DNA of 64,000 nucleotides from Streptomyces sp. IMTB 2501 (GTDB lineage Bacteria > Actinomycetota > Actinomycetes > Streptomycetales > Streptomycetaceae). Shown here one piece after another: positions 36,081 to 45,193 of the stretch; position 1 is the first letter of the stretch, and the number at the start of each line of letters is the position of its first letter. The DNA is taken from contig NZ_MQUS01000028.1 of the NCBI RefSeq assembly GCF_001953885.1, positions 14,535 to 78,534 of the forward strand. The letters are read 5' to 3'. The notes beneath the pieces were generated by a model that was not told the DNA's origin, made no database searches, and saw nothing but the letters and a program-made list of their open reading frames with translations. Made by a program: the position numbers and the translations under genes.

Positions 36081-37559
36081 GTGATGTCCGTGGATCCCGA
36101 GAACCTGACCGGCCGTCCCGGCGACGCCGGCCGCGCGACCTCACCCGCTTCCCGGCTCCCGTCCGAGACCGAAACCGAGACCGAGACCGAGACCGAGACC
36201 GCCCCGGTCACCCCTTCCCGTGCCGCTCGCCTCGGTGCCTGGCTGGGTGAGACCCCCTCGCCCCAGTCACCCCCCTTCTCGAAGTACCGCTGGCTGCGTC
36301 TCCTCACCTATCTGCTCATCAGCTGGCTGGCCCTCGGCATCGCCCTGGCCGGCGCCGAGGAACTGTCCAACAGCTACGGCTTCACCTACGCCGTGGCCTT
36401 CCTGAGCACGTTCCTGCAGGCCGGAGCCGTCGTCCTGGCTGTCCGGCGCCCGGTCCCCGCCTGGGCCCTGTCCCTGGCGGCCGCCACCGCCACCGCGCTG
36501 CTGGCCCGCCAGAACCTGGCCTCGCTCGTGCTGCCGAGCCCCAACTGGCCCTGGCCCGCGCCCATTCTGCTCGCCCACATGGCCGTGTTCCTGCTCCTCG
36601 CCCTGCGTGTCCGCCCCCGCAGCACCCTCGCGGCTTTCGCCGTGACCGCCTTGACGACCTACGTCGTCGAAGGCGGCATCGGAGCGCAGAAGTACTCCGC
36701 GACGGGCCCCGTCGCCCTCGCCCTGTTCGCCGTCGCCGCCGTCATCGGCGCCACCCTGCGCAGCCGGAGCGAGGCCCGTACCGAACTGGTCCAGCAGACG
36801 ACGATCACCGCGGAGGAGCGGGCCCGTCGCACCCTCCTGGAGGAGCGCAGCCGTATCGCCCGGGAGCTGCACGACGTGGTCGCCCACCACATGTCGGTGA
36901 TCTCCATCCAGGCCCAGGTGGCGCCCCACCTGGTGGAGAACCCCTCGGAGGAGCTGAAGGAGAACCTCGCGGGCATCCGCAACAACGCCCTGGAGGCCCT
37001 GACCGAGCTGCGTCGCGTGCTCGGCGTGCTGCGTTCCGAGAGCCCGGACGAACCGGAGGCCGTCGAGGACTCCACTCGGCTGCCCGCGCCCGGCACCGGC
37101 CCGGCCCCCGACGCCCCGCAGCCGAACCTCGCCCGTCTGGACGCCCTGCTGGAGAACACCAGGGCGGCCGGCCTGGACGTGGTGAAGGCCGAGGAGGGGG
37201 ATGCGCGCGGCTACTCGCCGGGGGTGGAACTGTCCGCGTACCGGATCGTCCAGGAGGCCCTGAGCAACGTCCTGCGGCACGCGCCGGGGGCGAAGGTCCG
37301 CGTGGACATCGCCCACCTGCCCAACGGGATATACCTGAGTGTCAGCAACTCCCGCCCCAGCCGTCCGGTGCCACCGTTCCGGGGCAGTGGTCACGGCCTG
37401 CTGGGCATGCGGGAGCGCGCGGCGATGCTGGGCGGGCAGGTCGAGGCGAAACCGACCCGGCACGGCGGTTTCCTGGTGACGGCGTTCCTCCCCCGCGGGG
37501 GCGCCCCCGAACCGGCCGAGCCCGGACCGACCGGCCCCGCACCTCCCGCGCTGCCCTGA
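36081..37559 (+). CDS. NarL-type sensor histidine kinase 1
   Basis: 492 residues. A polar N region contains a Glu-Thr repeat (six GAGACC-type units), followed by about six transmembrane helices (LRLLTYLLISWLALGIALAG onward). The HisKA_3 dimerisation domain has the phospho-His in EERSRIARELHDVVAHHMSVIS, and a HATPase domain contains AYRIVQEALSNVLRHAPGAKV and GHGLLGMRERAAMLGG. It pairs with the response regulator 81 bases downstream. The GTG at 36081 is chosen because TAGAGT lies seven bases upstream (leaderless pattern). Input signal unknown; likely cell-envelope stress, by analogy. Confidence 0.88.
   Translation: MMSVDPENLTGRPGDAGRATSPASRLPSETETETETETETAPVTPSRAARLGAWLGETPSPQSPPFSKYRWLRLLTYLLISWLALGIALAGAEELSNSYGFTYAVAFLSTFLQAGAVVLAVRRPVPAWALSLAAATATALLARQNLASLVLPSPNWPWPAPILLAHMAVFLLLALRVRPRSTLAAFAVTALTTYVVEGGIGAQKYSATGPVALALFAVAAVIGATLRSRSEARTELVQQTTITAEERARRTLLEERSRIARELHDVVAHHMSVISIQAQVAPHLVENPSEELKENLAGIRNNALEALTELRRVLGVLRSESPDEPEAVEDSTRLPAPGTGPAPDAPQPNLARLDALLENTRAAGLDVVKAEEGDARGYSPGVELSAYRIVQEALSNVLRHAPGAKVRVDIAHLPNGIYLSVSNSRPSRPVPPFRGSGHGLLGMRERAAMLGGQVEAKPTRHGGFLVTAFLPRGGAPEPAEPGPTGPAPPALP
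36165..36200 (+). repeat. Hexanucleotide repeat (GAGACC)6 in the kinase N terminus
   Basis: Six consecutive units, one with an A variant (GAAACC), encode an alternating Glu-Thr run. The frame is preserved by any copy-number change. Confidence 0.85.
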
Positions 37560-37640
37560 CCCCGGCCCTGGCCGCCCCTTTGGTATCCGACCCGTACAGC
37601 CCCGAGCCCCGAGCCCGAGCCCCGACAGGAGAACAGACCC

Positions 37641-38321
37641 ATGACGAGCGGCGCCGGCACCATCCGCGTACTGATCGCCGACGACCAGCAGATGGTCCGG
37701 CAGGGCTTCACCGTGCTGCTCAACACCCAGCCCGACATCGAGGTGATCGGGCAGGCGGTGGACGGTCTGGACGCGATCGCCCGGACCGCCGAGCTGGCGC
37801 CGGACGTGGTGCTGATGGACATCCGGATGCCCGAACTCGGCGGTATCGAGGCGACCCGGCGGATCACCGTGGAGCATCCCGCGGTGAAGGTGCTGGTGCT
37901 GACCACGTTCGACCTGGACGAGTACGTGTACGAGGCGCTGCGGGCCGGGGCCTCCGGCTTTCTGCTCAAGGACGCCTCCGCGGACCAGCTGGCCGAGGCG
38001 GTACGGGTCGTGGCCGCGGGCGACGCCCTGCTCGCGCCCGGCATCACCCGCCGTCTCATCGCCGAGTTCTCCCGTCTGGACGGCAGCCGCCGGGCCCCGC
38101 TCAAGCAGCGCGTCGGCGACCTGACCGAACGGGAGACGGAGGTGCTCGCGCTGATCGCGCAGGGCCTGTCGAACGCGGAGATCGCCGAGCAACTGGTGGT
38201 GGCCGAGCAGACCGTGAAGACGCACGTGGGCCGCATCCTGGTGAAGCTGGGGCTCAGGGACCGTACCCAGGCGGCGGTCTTCGCCTACGAGTCCGGCCTG
38301 GTCCGCCCCGGCGGCCGCTGA
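37641..38321 (+). CDS. NarL/FixJ response regulator 1
   Basis: 226 residues. Receiver domain: VLIADDQQMVRQGF (acidic pair), phospho-Asp in PDVVLMDIRMPELGG, Thr in VLVLTTFDLDEYV, Lys in GFLLKDAS. C-terminal LuxR-type HTH: LTERETEVLALIAQGLSNAEIAEQLVVAEQTVKTHVGRILVKLGLRDR. Partner of the kinase upstream. The ATG at 37641 follows AGGAGAACAG. It is about three-quarters identical by eye to response regulator 2 at 39801, so the two pairs look like a tandem duplication. Confidence 0.93.
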   Translation: MTSGAGTIRVLIADDQQMVRQGFTVLLNTQPDIEVIGQAVDGLDAIARTAELAPDVVLMDIRMPELGGIEATRRITVEHPAVKVLVLTTFDLDEYVYEALRAGASGFLLKDASADQLAEAVRVVAAGDALLAPGITRRLIAEFSRLDGSRRAPLKQRVGDLTERETEVLALIAQGLSNAEIAEQLVVAEQTVKTHVGRILVKLGLRDRTQAAVFAYESGLVRPGGR

Positions 38322-38365
38322 CTCCTCCGTCGCCCCCTTCGCCCCTCTCGCGCCCTTGCGGGGCG

Positions 38366-38383
38366 ACCCGTAGTACCTGAGAG
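38366..38383. promoter_or_regulatory. 18-bp motif ACCCGTAGTACCTGAGAG, copy B
   Basis: Identical to 33440-33457. It lies 66 bases upstream of kinase 2 and about 50 bases before its putative -10 box (TACCGT at 38436), a typical activator-site distance. Confidence 0.55.
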
Positions 38384-38448
38384 GGACCCCCGAGGACCCC
38401 CCTCCAAGGTGACGACCGCGCCCCCGGCCTCCGCCTACCGTTTTGTAC

Positions 38449-39804
38449 GTGACCGAGACGACGCACACGCAGACGACGACGCCGGGCCCGGCCGGCCGGC
38501 CGCGCAGCCCGGAGTTCCGGCTCGCCGCGGACGCCCTGCGGGGCCTGCGGCAGGACCTGTTCCAGGACGCCTTCGCCTACCGCCCGCTGCCCCGCACGGG
38601 CGTCGACGGCGCGCTGACCCGCCGCCTGTCCGGCCGTCCGCGGTGGTACGCGGGCTGGACACCGCACGCGGTGGTGGCCGCCCTGGGCGTGATGTCGATG
38701 ATGCTCGCCCTGTCGGGCTCCTTCGATTCCGGTCCTTTCGTCCTGCTGTGCGGGTTGCTGGCGCTGGCGCCGGTGCTGCTGACGCTGGTCCGTCCGGTGG
38801 GGGCGTTCTGGATCTCGCTGGGCGCGAGCACGGTTGCCGCCGTGCTCGGCCGGGGCGGCTGGTCCGACTGGCCGTGGCTGCCGGGCAGCTTCCTGGCCCA
38901 CCTGGTGGTGCTCACGGTCGTCGCCCTGCGCACCCGCCCGCGTGTCGCGGCCTCGATGTGGGTGATGACCGCGGTCTACGGCTTCGTCTTCGGCAACGCC
39001 ATCGGCGGGCACCGGTACGACACCAATGTCACCCCGATGCTGTTCCTGTCCGCGCTGAGCCTGCTGATCGTCGCGGTCTGGCACATACGCCGGGAGGCCG
39101 CGCAGGAGGTGACCGCCCAGCAGACGGTCACCGAGCACGAGCGCTCCCGCCGCACCCTGCTGGAGGAGCGCACGACCATCGCGCGGGAGCTGCACGACGT
39201 GGTCGCCCACCACATGTCGGTGGTCGCCATCCAGGCGGAGGCCGCGCCCTACCGGGTGGAGAACCCGCCGGAGGAGCTGGAGAAGGCGTTCGCCACCATC
39301 CGGGAGAACGCGGTGGCGGCCCTGAACGAGCTGCGCCGGGTCCTCGGCGTCGTGCGCGCGGAGGGCTACGCGGCGCCGGACGCCCCGCAGCCGACCCTGG
39401 CCGACCTGGACGGACTGCTCGCCAATGTGCGCGAGGCGGGCCTCACGGTGGAGAAGGCGGTGACCGGAGCGGTGCGCGAACTGCCGCAGGGTGTGGAGCT
39501 GTCGGCGTACCGCATAGTCCAGGAGGCTCTCAGCAACACTCTGCGACATGCGCCGGGAGCGAGCGCCCGCGTGGAGATCGGCTATGTTCTGGGCGGGCTG
39601 GGCCTGCGCATAGTCAACACCCCGCCCCCCGCCCCCCACCTGATAAAGCCCTCGCCGGGTGCCGGACACGGCATCACGGGCATGCGGGAACGCGTCTCGA
39701 TGCTGGACGGCGAGATGACGACGGGCCCGACGGAGGACGGCGGTTACGAGCTGACGGTATTCCTTCCCGTAGCGACCGCCACGGTGATCGAAGAGGACGC
39801 ATGA
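38449..39804 (+). CDS. NarL-type sensor histidine kinase 2
   Basis: 451 residues. A short cytosolic start precedes about five or six transmembrane helices (AVVAALGVMSMMLALSGS to LFLSALSLLIVAVW), HisKA_3 (EERTTIARELHDVVAHHMSVVAIQAEAAP) and HATPase (VELSAYRIVQEALSNTLRHAPGASA, GHGITGMRERVSMLDGE). Compared with kinase 1 it lacks the Glu-Thr repeat and has a short, variable linker. The GTG at 38449 lies seven bases after TACCGT (leaderless pattern). The stop overlaps the next response regulator's ATG (ATGA). Confidence 0.88.
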   Translation: MTETTHTQTTTPGPAGRPRSPEFRLAADALRGLRQDLFQDAFAYRPLPRTGVDGALTRRLSGRPRWYAGWTPHAVVAALGVMSMMLALSGSFDSGPFVLLCGLLALAPVLLTLVRPVGAFWISLGASTVAAVLGRGGWSDWPWLPGSFLAHLVVLTVVALRTRPRVAASMWVMTAVYGFVFGNAIGGHRYDTNVTPMLFLSALSLLIVAVWHIRREAAQEVTAQQTVTEHERSRRTLLEERTTIARELHDVVAHHMSVVAIQAEAAPYRVENPPEELEKAFATIRENAVAALNELRRVLGVVRAEGYAAPDAPQPTLADLDGLLANVREAGLTVEKAVTGAVRELPQGVELSAYRIVQEALSNTLRHAPGASARVEIGYVLGGLGLRIVNTPPPAPHLIKPSPGAGHGITGMRERVSMLDGEMTTGPTEDGGYELTVFLPVATATVIEEDA

Positions 39805-40466
39805 CCATCCGCGTACTGATAGCCGACGACCAGATGATGGTCCGCGAGGGCTTCTCGGTCCTGCTGAACGCGATGCCGGACATCGAGGTCGTCGGCGAGG
39901 CCGTCAACGGAAGGGAGGCGGTGGAACGGGTCCGTGAACTCGCCCCGGACGTCGTTCTGATGGACATCCGGATGCCGGAGCTGAACGGCATCGAGGCGAC
40001 CCGCGAGATAGTCGCCGCGGACGACGGGGCGAAGGTACTGGTCCTGACGACGTTCGACCTGGACGAGTACGTGTACCAGGCGCTGCGGGCGGGAGCCTCC
40101 GGCTTTCTGCTGAAGGACGCCTCGGCGCGCCAGCTGGCGGACGGCGTCCGGGTGGTGGCGTCGGGCGAGGCCCTCCTGGCCCCCTCGGTCACCAGACGTC
40201 TGATCACGGAGTTCTCCCGCCTGGCGGAGCCTCCGCGGCTGATGCCGTCGGCCCAGGCGTCCTACGGCGAGCTGACGGAACGGGAGACGGAGGTGCTGGT
40301 CCTGATCGCGCAGGGCCTGTCGAACGCGGAGATCGCCGAGCGGCTGGTGGTGGCGGAGTCGACGATCAAGACCCATGTGAGCCGCATCCTGGTGAAGCTG
40401 GGCCTCAGAGACCGCACCCAGGCAGCGGTGTTCGCCTACGAGGCCCGCCTGGTGACACCGGGCTGA
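39801..40466 (+). CDS. NarL/FixJ response regulator 2
   Basis: 221 residues. Receiver: VLIADDQMMVREGFSVLLNAMPDIEVVG, phospho-Asp in PDVVLMDIRMPELNG, VLVLTTFDLDEYVYQALRAGASGFLLKDAS. HTH: LTERETEVLVLIAQGLSNAEIAERLVVAESTIKTHVSRILVKLGLRDR. It overlaps the cognate kinase by 4 bases. The recognition helix differs only slightly from that of response regulator 1, so the two could recognise related sites, for example the shared 18-bp motif. Confidence 0.92.
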   Translation: MTIRVLIADDQMMVREGFSVLLNAMPDIEVVGEAVNGREAVERVRELAPDVVLMDIRMPELNGIEATREIVAADDGAKVLVLTTFDLDEYVYQALRAGASGFLLKDASARQLADGVRVVASGEALLAPSVTRRLITEFSRLAEPPRLMPSAQASYGELTERETEVLVLIAQGLSNAEIAERLVVAESTIKTHVSRILVKLGLRDRTQAAVFAYEARLVTPG

Positions 40467-40578
40467 CGGCGGGGCGCGCACCCGAGGGGCCGCCACGCGG
40501 GCCGAGGCTGAGCACATCAGGGCTGTCCAGGCCCCCAGACCCTGGCCAGGTGCTGGTCCGGCGGGTTAGCGTCCCGGC

Positions 40579-41802
40579 ATGGCTGGCTCCACCGACCCGA
40601 GCTTCGACCCCTGGGACCCGGCGTTCCTCGCCGACCCGTACCCGGCCTATGCCGAGCTGCGGGCTCGGGGCAGGGTGATCCGGTACGAGGCGACAGACCA
40701 GTGGCTGATCCCGCGCCACGCGGACGTCTCGGCGCTGTTGCGTGACCGGCGGCTGGGGCGGACGTATCAGCACCGGTTCTCGCACGAGGAGTTCGGCCGG
40801 AGCGCGCCTTTGCCGGAGCATGAGCCGTTCCACACGCTCAACGACCACGGGATGCTCGACCTGGAGCCGCCGGACCACACCCGGATCCGGCGCCTGGTCT
40901 CGAAGGCGTTCACACCGCGCACGGTGGAGCGGTTGCAGCCGTATGTCCAGGACCTGGCGAGCGACTTGGTGGCGGCGCTCGTCCGCGACGGCGGCGGCGA
41001 TCTCCTCACCGATGTGGCGGAGCCGCTGCCGGTGGCGGTGATCGCCGAGATGCTGGGCATTCCGGAGGAGGACCGGGGGCAGCTGCGCCCCTGGTCGGCG
41101 GACATCTGCGGGATGTACGAGCTGAACCCGTCCGAGGAGACGGCCGCGAAGGCGGTGCGGGCCTCGGTGGAGTTCTCGGAGTTCCTGCGTGAGCTGATCG
41201 CCGCGCGGCGCAAGGAGCCGGGGGAGGACCTGATCTCCGGGCTGATCGCGGCGCACGACGAGGACGACGACCGGCTGACCGAGCAGGAGATGATCTCCAC
41301 GGCGGTGCTGCTGCTCAACGCGGGGCATGAGGCCACGGTCAACGCCACGGTCAACGGCTGGTGGGCGCTGTTCAGCAACCCCGCCCAGCTGGCCGCCCTC
41401 CGCGCCGACCACTCCCTGATCCCCTCCGCGATCGAGGAGCTGATGCGCTACGACACCCCGCTCCAGCTCTTCGAACGCTGGGTGCTGGAAGACATCGAGA
41501 TCGACGGCACGACGATCCCGAGGGGTGCGGAGATCGCCATGCTCTTCGGTTCCGCCAATCACGACCCGGCCGTCTTCACCGACCCCGACCGCCTCGACCT
41601 GACCCGCACCGACAACCCGCACATCTCCTTCAGCGCGGGCATCCACTACTGCATCGGCGCACCCCTGGCCCGTATCGAACTGGCCGCCTCGATGACGGCC
41701 CTCCTCCAGCAGGCCCCCACCCTGGCCCTGGCGGCGGAGCCGGAGCGCAAGCCGAACTTCGTGATCCGGGGGCTGCGGGGGCTGAGCGTCGAGGTCGGGT
41801 GA
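40579..41802 (+). CDS. Cytochrome P450 (CYP107 family type)
   Basis: 407 residues, class I bacterial P450. I-helix LLLNAGHEATVNA (oxygen-binding A-G-H-E-A-T), ExxR in IEELMR, and heme-binding loop FSAGIHYCIGAPLAR with the Cys ligand. It needs external ferredoxin and reductase, which are not adjacent. The S. coelicolor gene at this position is, as I recall, CYP107U1, needed for normal development. The ATG at 40579 lies six bases after TAGCGT (leaderless pattern). Convergent with the ABC exporter (12 bases between stops). Confidence 0.92.
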   Translation: MAGSTDPSFDPWDPAFLADPYPAYAELRARGRVIRYEATDQWLIPRHADVSALLRDRRLGRTYQHRFSHEEFGRSAPLPEHEPFHTLNDHGMLDLEPPDHTRIRRLVSKAFTPRTVERLQPYVQDLASDLVAALVRDGGGDLLTDVAEPLPVAVIAEMLGIPEEDRGQLRPWSADICGMYELNPSEETAAKAVRASVEFSEFLRELIAARRKEPGEDLISGLIAAHDEDDDRLTEQEMISTAVLLLNAGHEATVNATVNGWWALFSNPAQLAALRADHSLIPSAIEELMRYDTPLQLFERWVLEDIEIDGTTIPRGAEIAMLFGSANHDPAVFTDPDRLDLTRTDNPHISFSAGIHYCIGAPLARIELAASMTALLQQAPTLALAAEPERKPNFVIRGLRGLSVEVG

Positions 41803-41814
41803 TCACCCGCCGCC

Positions 41815-43386
41815 TCAGGAGGCCAAGTCCCTCCGGCGTACGCCCGCGAGCCCCGTCGCCACCAGCACGGCGGCCAGCGCCAGCAGGAGTGACACCGGCC
41901 CCCACTCCATGCCCCCGCCCGGCAGCTTGGGCAGGTGGGCGAAGGGGGAGAGGTCCAGGACCGGCCGGGGAGCGTTCAGGGCGGGGCCGATCCAGCCGAT
42001 CAGGAGGACCGCGCCGGCCACACCCCAGGCTGCCATGGCCCCCTGCGGCAGGACGCCGAAGAGCAGGACGGCGATTCCGCCGATGACCCAGACGGCGGCG
42101 ACCTGGAGCAGGCAGGCGCCGATGACCGGCCCGATCTGCTTGCCGTAGCCGACGGCGAAGCCCAGCCCGGCGAGCAGCATGATCAGGGCCGAGCCGCCGA
42201 AGGAGATCAGCAGATGGCCGGACACCCAGCGCAGCCGGCCCACAGCGGCGGCCAGGACCGGCTCGGCGCGGCCCGAGGTCTCCTCGCCGCTCAGCCGGAG
42301 CACGGACGAGACGACGTAGAGCGCGGCGACCAGGCCGAGCACGCCGACCATCGCGGCCAGGAAGGCGTCCGTCAGGCCCGACTGGCCGCCCATCCGCTGG
42401 AAGATCTCCCGCGCCTTGGCATTGTCGCCGACGAGCCTGGCCGCGCCGTCCGTCATCCCGCCGTAGACGACTCCGGCGAGGAAGAAGCCGATCGACCAGC
42501 CGAGCACGCTGCCGCGCTGCAGCCGCCAGGCCAGCGCACCCGCCGTGCCGAGGCGCCCGGCCGCAGGTCCCGGCCGGGTCGGCAGGAAGCTCATACCGAT
42601 GTCCCGTCGGCCGGCCAACTCGTAGGCCACGGCGGCCTGGACGAGAACAGCCGCCGCGAACAGCAGCAGGACCCACCAGCGTTCGGCGGCGAAGGCGCGC
42701 AGGTTCTCCAGCCAGCCCAGCGGGGACAGCCAGGTCAGGACCGACGAGCCGTCGTTCGTCGCCGAGTCGCCCGCCGTGCGCAGGACGAAGGCCGTGCCGA
42801 GGCCCGCCGCCGTGAGCCCCCGGGCCAGTCGGGCGCTCTCCGTCAGCTGGGCGACGATCGCCGCCAGCGTGGCGAAGACCATGCCCGCGCCCGCCACTCC
42901 GAGCCCGAAGGCCAGTGCGCCGGCCGCGCCCTGCCCCGCCAGTCCGGCGATTGTCACGACGCCCAGGGCCGCGTTCGCGACCGCCGCCGTCAGCAGGGAG
43001 GCCGTCAGCGGGGCCCGGCGTCCCACCATCCCGGAGGAGATCAGTTCCTGTCGGCCGCTCTCCTCCTCGTCCCGGGTGTGCCGGACGACGACGAGCAGGC
43101 TGGTCACCGCGGCGAGCGCGGCCGCGTACACCCCGACCCGCCACGCGGTCAGTGCGCCGAGGGAGTCGTCGAAGACCGGGCCGACCATGGCGCGCAGCGA
43201 GGTGTTGGTGGCCATCTGGTGCAGCAGATCGGCGCGTTGGGCAGGGGTGCCGTAGAGGGTCTTCAGGGTGTTCGGCATGGAGAGGACCATCAGCGCGTTC
43301 ACCGCGACCCACACCGGGATCAGCAGCCGGTCGCGGCGCAGTGCGAACCTCAGCAGCGTTCCCGTGCCCGCCAGTTGGGAGGTCAT
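41815..43386 (-). CDS. ABC exporter permease subunit
   Basis: 523 residues with about twelve transmembrane helices in two similar halves ([26 protein letters not shown]..., [26 protein letters not shown]...), the layout of actinobacterial two-component polyketide/antibiotic exporters. The ATG overlaps the ATPase stop by 4 bases. It would form the membrane channel for the ATPase upstream. The substrate is unknown but is likely hydrophobic. Confidence 0.85.
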   Translation of the reverse strand: MTSQLAGTGTLLRFALRRDRLLIPVWVAVNALMVLSMPNTLKTLYGTPAQRADLLHQMATNTSLRAMVGPVFDDSLGALTAWRVGVYAAALAAVTSLLVVVRHTRDEEESGRQELISSGMVGRRAPLTASLLTAAVANAALGVVTIAGLAGQGAAGALAFGLGVAGAGMVFATLAAIVAQLTESARLARGLTAAGLGTAFVLRTAGDSATNDGSSVLTWLSPLGWLENLRAFAAERWWVLLLFAAAVLVQAAVAYELAGRRDIGMSFLPTRPGPAAGRLGTAGALAWRLQRGSVLGWSIGFFLAGVVYGGMTDGAARLVGDNAKAREIFQRMGGQSGLTDAFLAAMVGVLGLVAALYVVSSVLRLSGEETSGRAEPVLAAAVGRLRWVSGHLLISFGGSALIMLLAGLGFAVGYGKQIGPVIGACLLQVAAVWVIGGIAVLLFGVLPQGAMAAWGVAGAVLLIGWIGPALNAPRPVLDLSPFAHLPKLPGGGMEWGPVSLLLALAAVLVATGLAGVRRRDLAS

Positions 43387-44276
43387 ACGGCCACCTCGTC
43401 CGCGTAGTGCCGTAGGAACAGCTCCTCCAGTGTCGGCGGTGTCGAGGTCAGCGAGCGAACCCCGGAGGCACTCAACGAGCGCAGTACTGCGTCCAGTTGG
43501 TCTGTGTCCACCTGCAGCCGGACCCGGTGGCCCTGCACATCGAGGTCGTGCACGCCCGGCAGGTGGGCCAATCCGTTGGGCGGGCCGACGAGTTCGGCGC
43601 TCACGCTCGTCCGCGTCAGATGCCGCAGGTCGGCCAGCGATCCGCTCTCCACCGTCCGCCCCTTGCGGATGATGCTGACCCGGTCGCAGAGCTCCTCGAC
43701 CTCGCTCAGGATGTGCGAGGAGAGCAGGATCGTACGGCCCCGGTCCCGTTCCTCCTCCACGCAGGTCTGGAAGACCTCCTCCATCAGCGGGTCCAGGCCC
43801 GAGGTCGGCTCGTCCAGGATCAGCAGGTCCACGCCCGAGGCGAAGGCGGCGACCAGCGCGACCTTCTGCCGGTTGCCCTTGGAGTAGGTGCGGCCCTTCT
43901 TGGTCGGGTCCAGCTCGAACCGCTCGATCAGCTCGGCCCGGCGCCGGGCGTCGAGCCCTCCGCGCAGCCGGCCGTAGAGGTCGATGACCTCGCCGCCGGA
44001 CAGGTTGCGCCACAGGGTCACGTCGCCGGGCACATAGGCGATCCTGCGATGCGCCTCCACCGCGTCCCGCCACGGGTCCTGGCCCAGCACCTGCGCGGCA
44101 CCCGAGTCGGCGCGCAGCAGTCCGAGCAGCACCCTGATCGTGGTCGACTTGCCGGCGCCGTTGGGGCCGAGGAAGCCGTGCACCTCACCCGCCTCGACGT
44201 CCAGGTCGAGGCCGTCCAGCGCATGCGTACGGCCGAAGGACTTGTGGAGCCCGGCGACCGTGATTGCCTTCGTCAT
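43383..44276 (-). CDS. ABC exporter ATPase subunit
   Basis: 297 residues. Walker [13 protein letters not shown]-loop region, signature [15 protein letters not shown] (a variant of LSGGQ), Walker [14 protein letters not shown] and switch His in [13 protein letters not shown]. The C-terminal ~70 residues are the DrrA-type extension. Drives export through the adjacent permease. Divergent from the MarR/GbsR-type regulator gene, with an AT-rich palindrome between them. Confidence 0.93.
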   Translation of the reverse strand: MTKAITVAGLHKSFGRTHALDGLDLDVEAGEVHGFLGPNGAGKSTTIRVLLGLLRADSGAAQVLGQDPWRDAVEAHRRIAYVPGDVTLWRNLSGGEVIDLYGRLRGGLDARRRAELIERFELDPTKKGRTYSKGNRQKVALVAAFASGVDLLILDEPTSGLDPLMEEVFQTCVEEERDRGRTILLSSHILSEVEELCDRVSIIRKGRTVESGSLADLRHLTRTSVSAELVGPPNGLAHLPGVHDLDVQGHRVRLQVDTDQLDAVLRSLSASGVRSLTSTPPTLEELFLRHYADEVAV

Positions 44277-44296
44277 GGCTCCGAACGTACGCTTCT

Positions 44297-44312
44297 TTCA
44301 GAAATTTGTGAA
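44297..44312. promoter_or_regulatory. AT-rich palindromic operator between the ABC exporter and its regulator
   Basis: TTCAGAAATTTGTGAA matches its reverse complement at 14 of 16 positions (TTCA-n-AAATTT-n-TGAA). It lies 21 bases from the ATPase start and 38 from the regulator start. Its low GC makes it stand out; MarR-family operators are typically such palindromes. Confidence 0.65.
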
Positions 44313-44350
44313 GTTAAGGAAGCGCATGAATCTCGGATAGGGTGAACGGC

Positions 44351-44845
44351 ATGACGGAGTCGAGGACAGGCAGGGACCCGGAGTCGGTCTCACGGTTCGT
44401 GGAGCACTTCGCGGCTCAGCTCGTCGAGGCGGGGATGGCGCGCATGCCCTCCCGGGTCTTCGCCGCCCTCCTCGCCTCCGACACCGGCGCCCTGACCTCG
44501 GCCGAGCTGAGCGAACAACTGCAGATCAGTCCCGCGGCCGTCTCCGGCGCCGTGCGCTACCTCGCGCAGGTCCACATGGTGTCGCGGGAGCGGGAGCCCG
44601 GTTCGCGCCGCGAGCGGTACCGCGTACACAGCGACCAGTGGTACGAGGCCCTCACCAACCGCGAGGCCATCATCAAGCGCTGGGAGGAGGCCTTGCGGGA
44701 GGGTGTGGCCGGCCTGGGCGCCGGCACACCGGCCGGGCGCAGACTGGCCGAGACCCTGGACTTCTTCGAGTTCATCGAGAAGGACGTGGCCGAGATGATG
44801 GAACGCTGGCGCACCTATCGGGAGCAGAAGTACAACCGGCCCTAG
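44351..44845 (+). CDS. MarR/GbsR-type transcriptional regulator
   Basis: 164 residues. Winged-helix domain: VEHFAAQLVEAGMARMPSRVFAALLASDTGALTSAELSEQLQISPAAVSGAVRYLAQVHMVSREREPGSRRERYRV, then a helical dimerisation part (IIKRWEEALREGVAGLG, LDFFEFIEKDVAEMMERW). It probably represses itself and the divergent ABC exporter. The ATG at 44351 is seven bases after TAGGGT (leaderless pattern); the in-frame GTG at 44342 overlaps that -10 box. Its TAG stop is the first three bases of MITE-like copy 2. Confidence 0.88.
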   Translation: MTESRTGRDPESVSRFVEHFAAQLVEAGMARMPSRVFAALLASDTGALTSAELSEQLQISPAAVSGAVRYLAQVHMVSREREPGSRRERYRVHSDQWYEALTNREAIIKRWEEALREGVAGLGAGTPAGRRLAETLDFFEFIEKDVAEMMERWRTYREQKYNRP

Positions 44846-45104
44846 GGCCCGTCCGGCGATCCTGTCGCAGCCGCGGGGGCCGACACGCCCGTCTGTGGCG
44901 TTGTCGTCGGTTGCCGGCTCCTCCACGCTCGGCTTCTCCCCCACTCTCGACTTCGTTCGAGCGGGAGGGACCCCCACCGCGGGGGGACCCCCATCGTGTC
45001 GACGCCCTCCTCCGCCTTGCAGCCGGACGCACCAGCCCCCCCGCTCACCAGCGCCGATGAGGCGCCGGCGATGTCCTGCGACCTGATCCGCCGGACAGGC
45101 CCTG
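44843..45104. mobile_element. MITE-like element, copy 2
   Basis: 262 bases bounded by TAGGGCCCGTCCGGC (44843-44857) and GCCGGACAGGCCCTG (45090-45104), 13/15 inverted match. It shares with copy 1, in opposite orientation, a 21-bp identical block (45005-45025) plus the GATGGGGGTCCCCC and GACGACAACGCC blocks. It also has an internal hairpin near CTTCTCCCCCACTCTCGACT. Non-coding. The remaining bases to 45193 before the permease stop hold nothing recognisable. Confidence 0.72.
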
Positions 45105-45193
45105 GGGGCGCGGGGCTCTGTCCGGCATGCGGCCGCCGTCGCGCGGGAAGCCGCAGCCGACCGGCGACACATGGCGGCACCCCCGGCGGAGTG

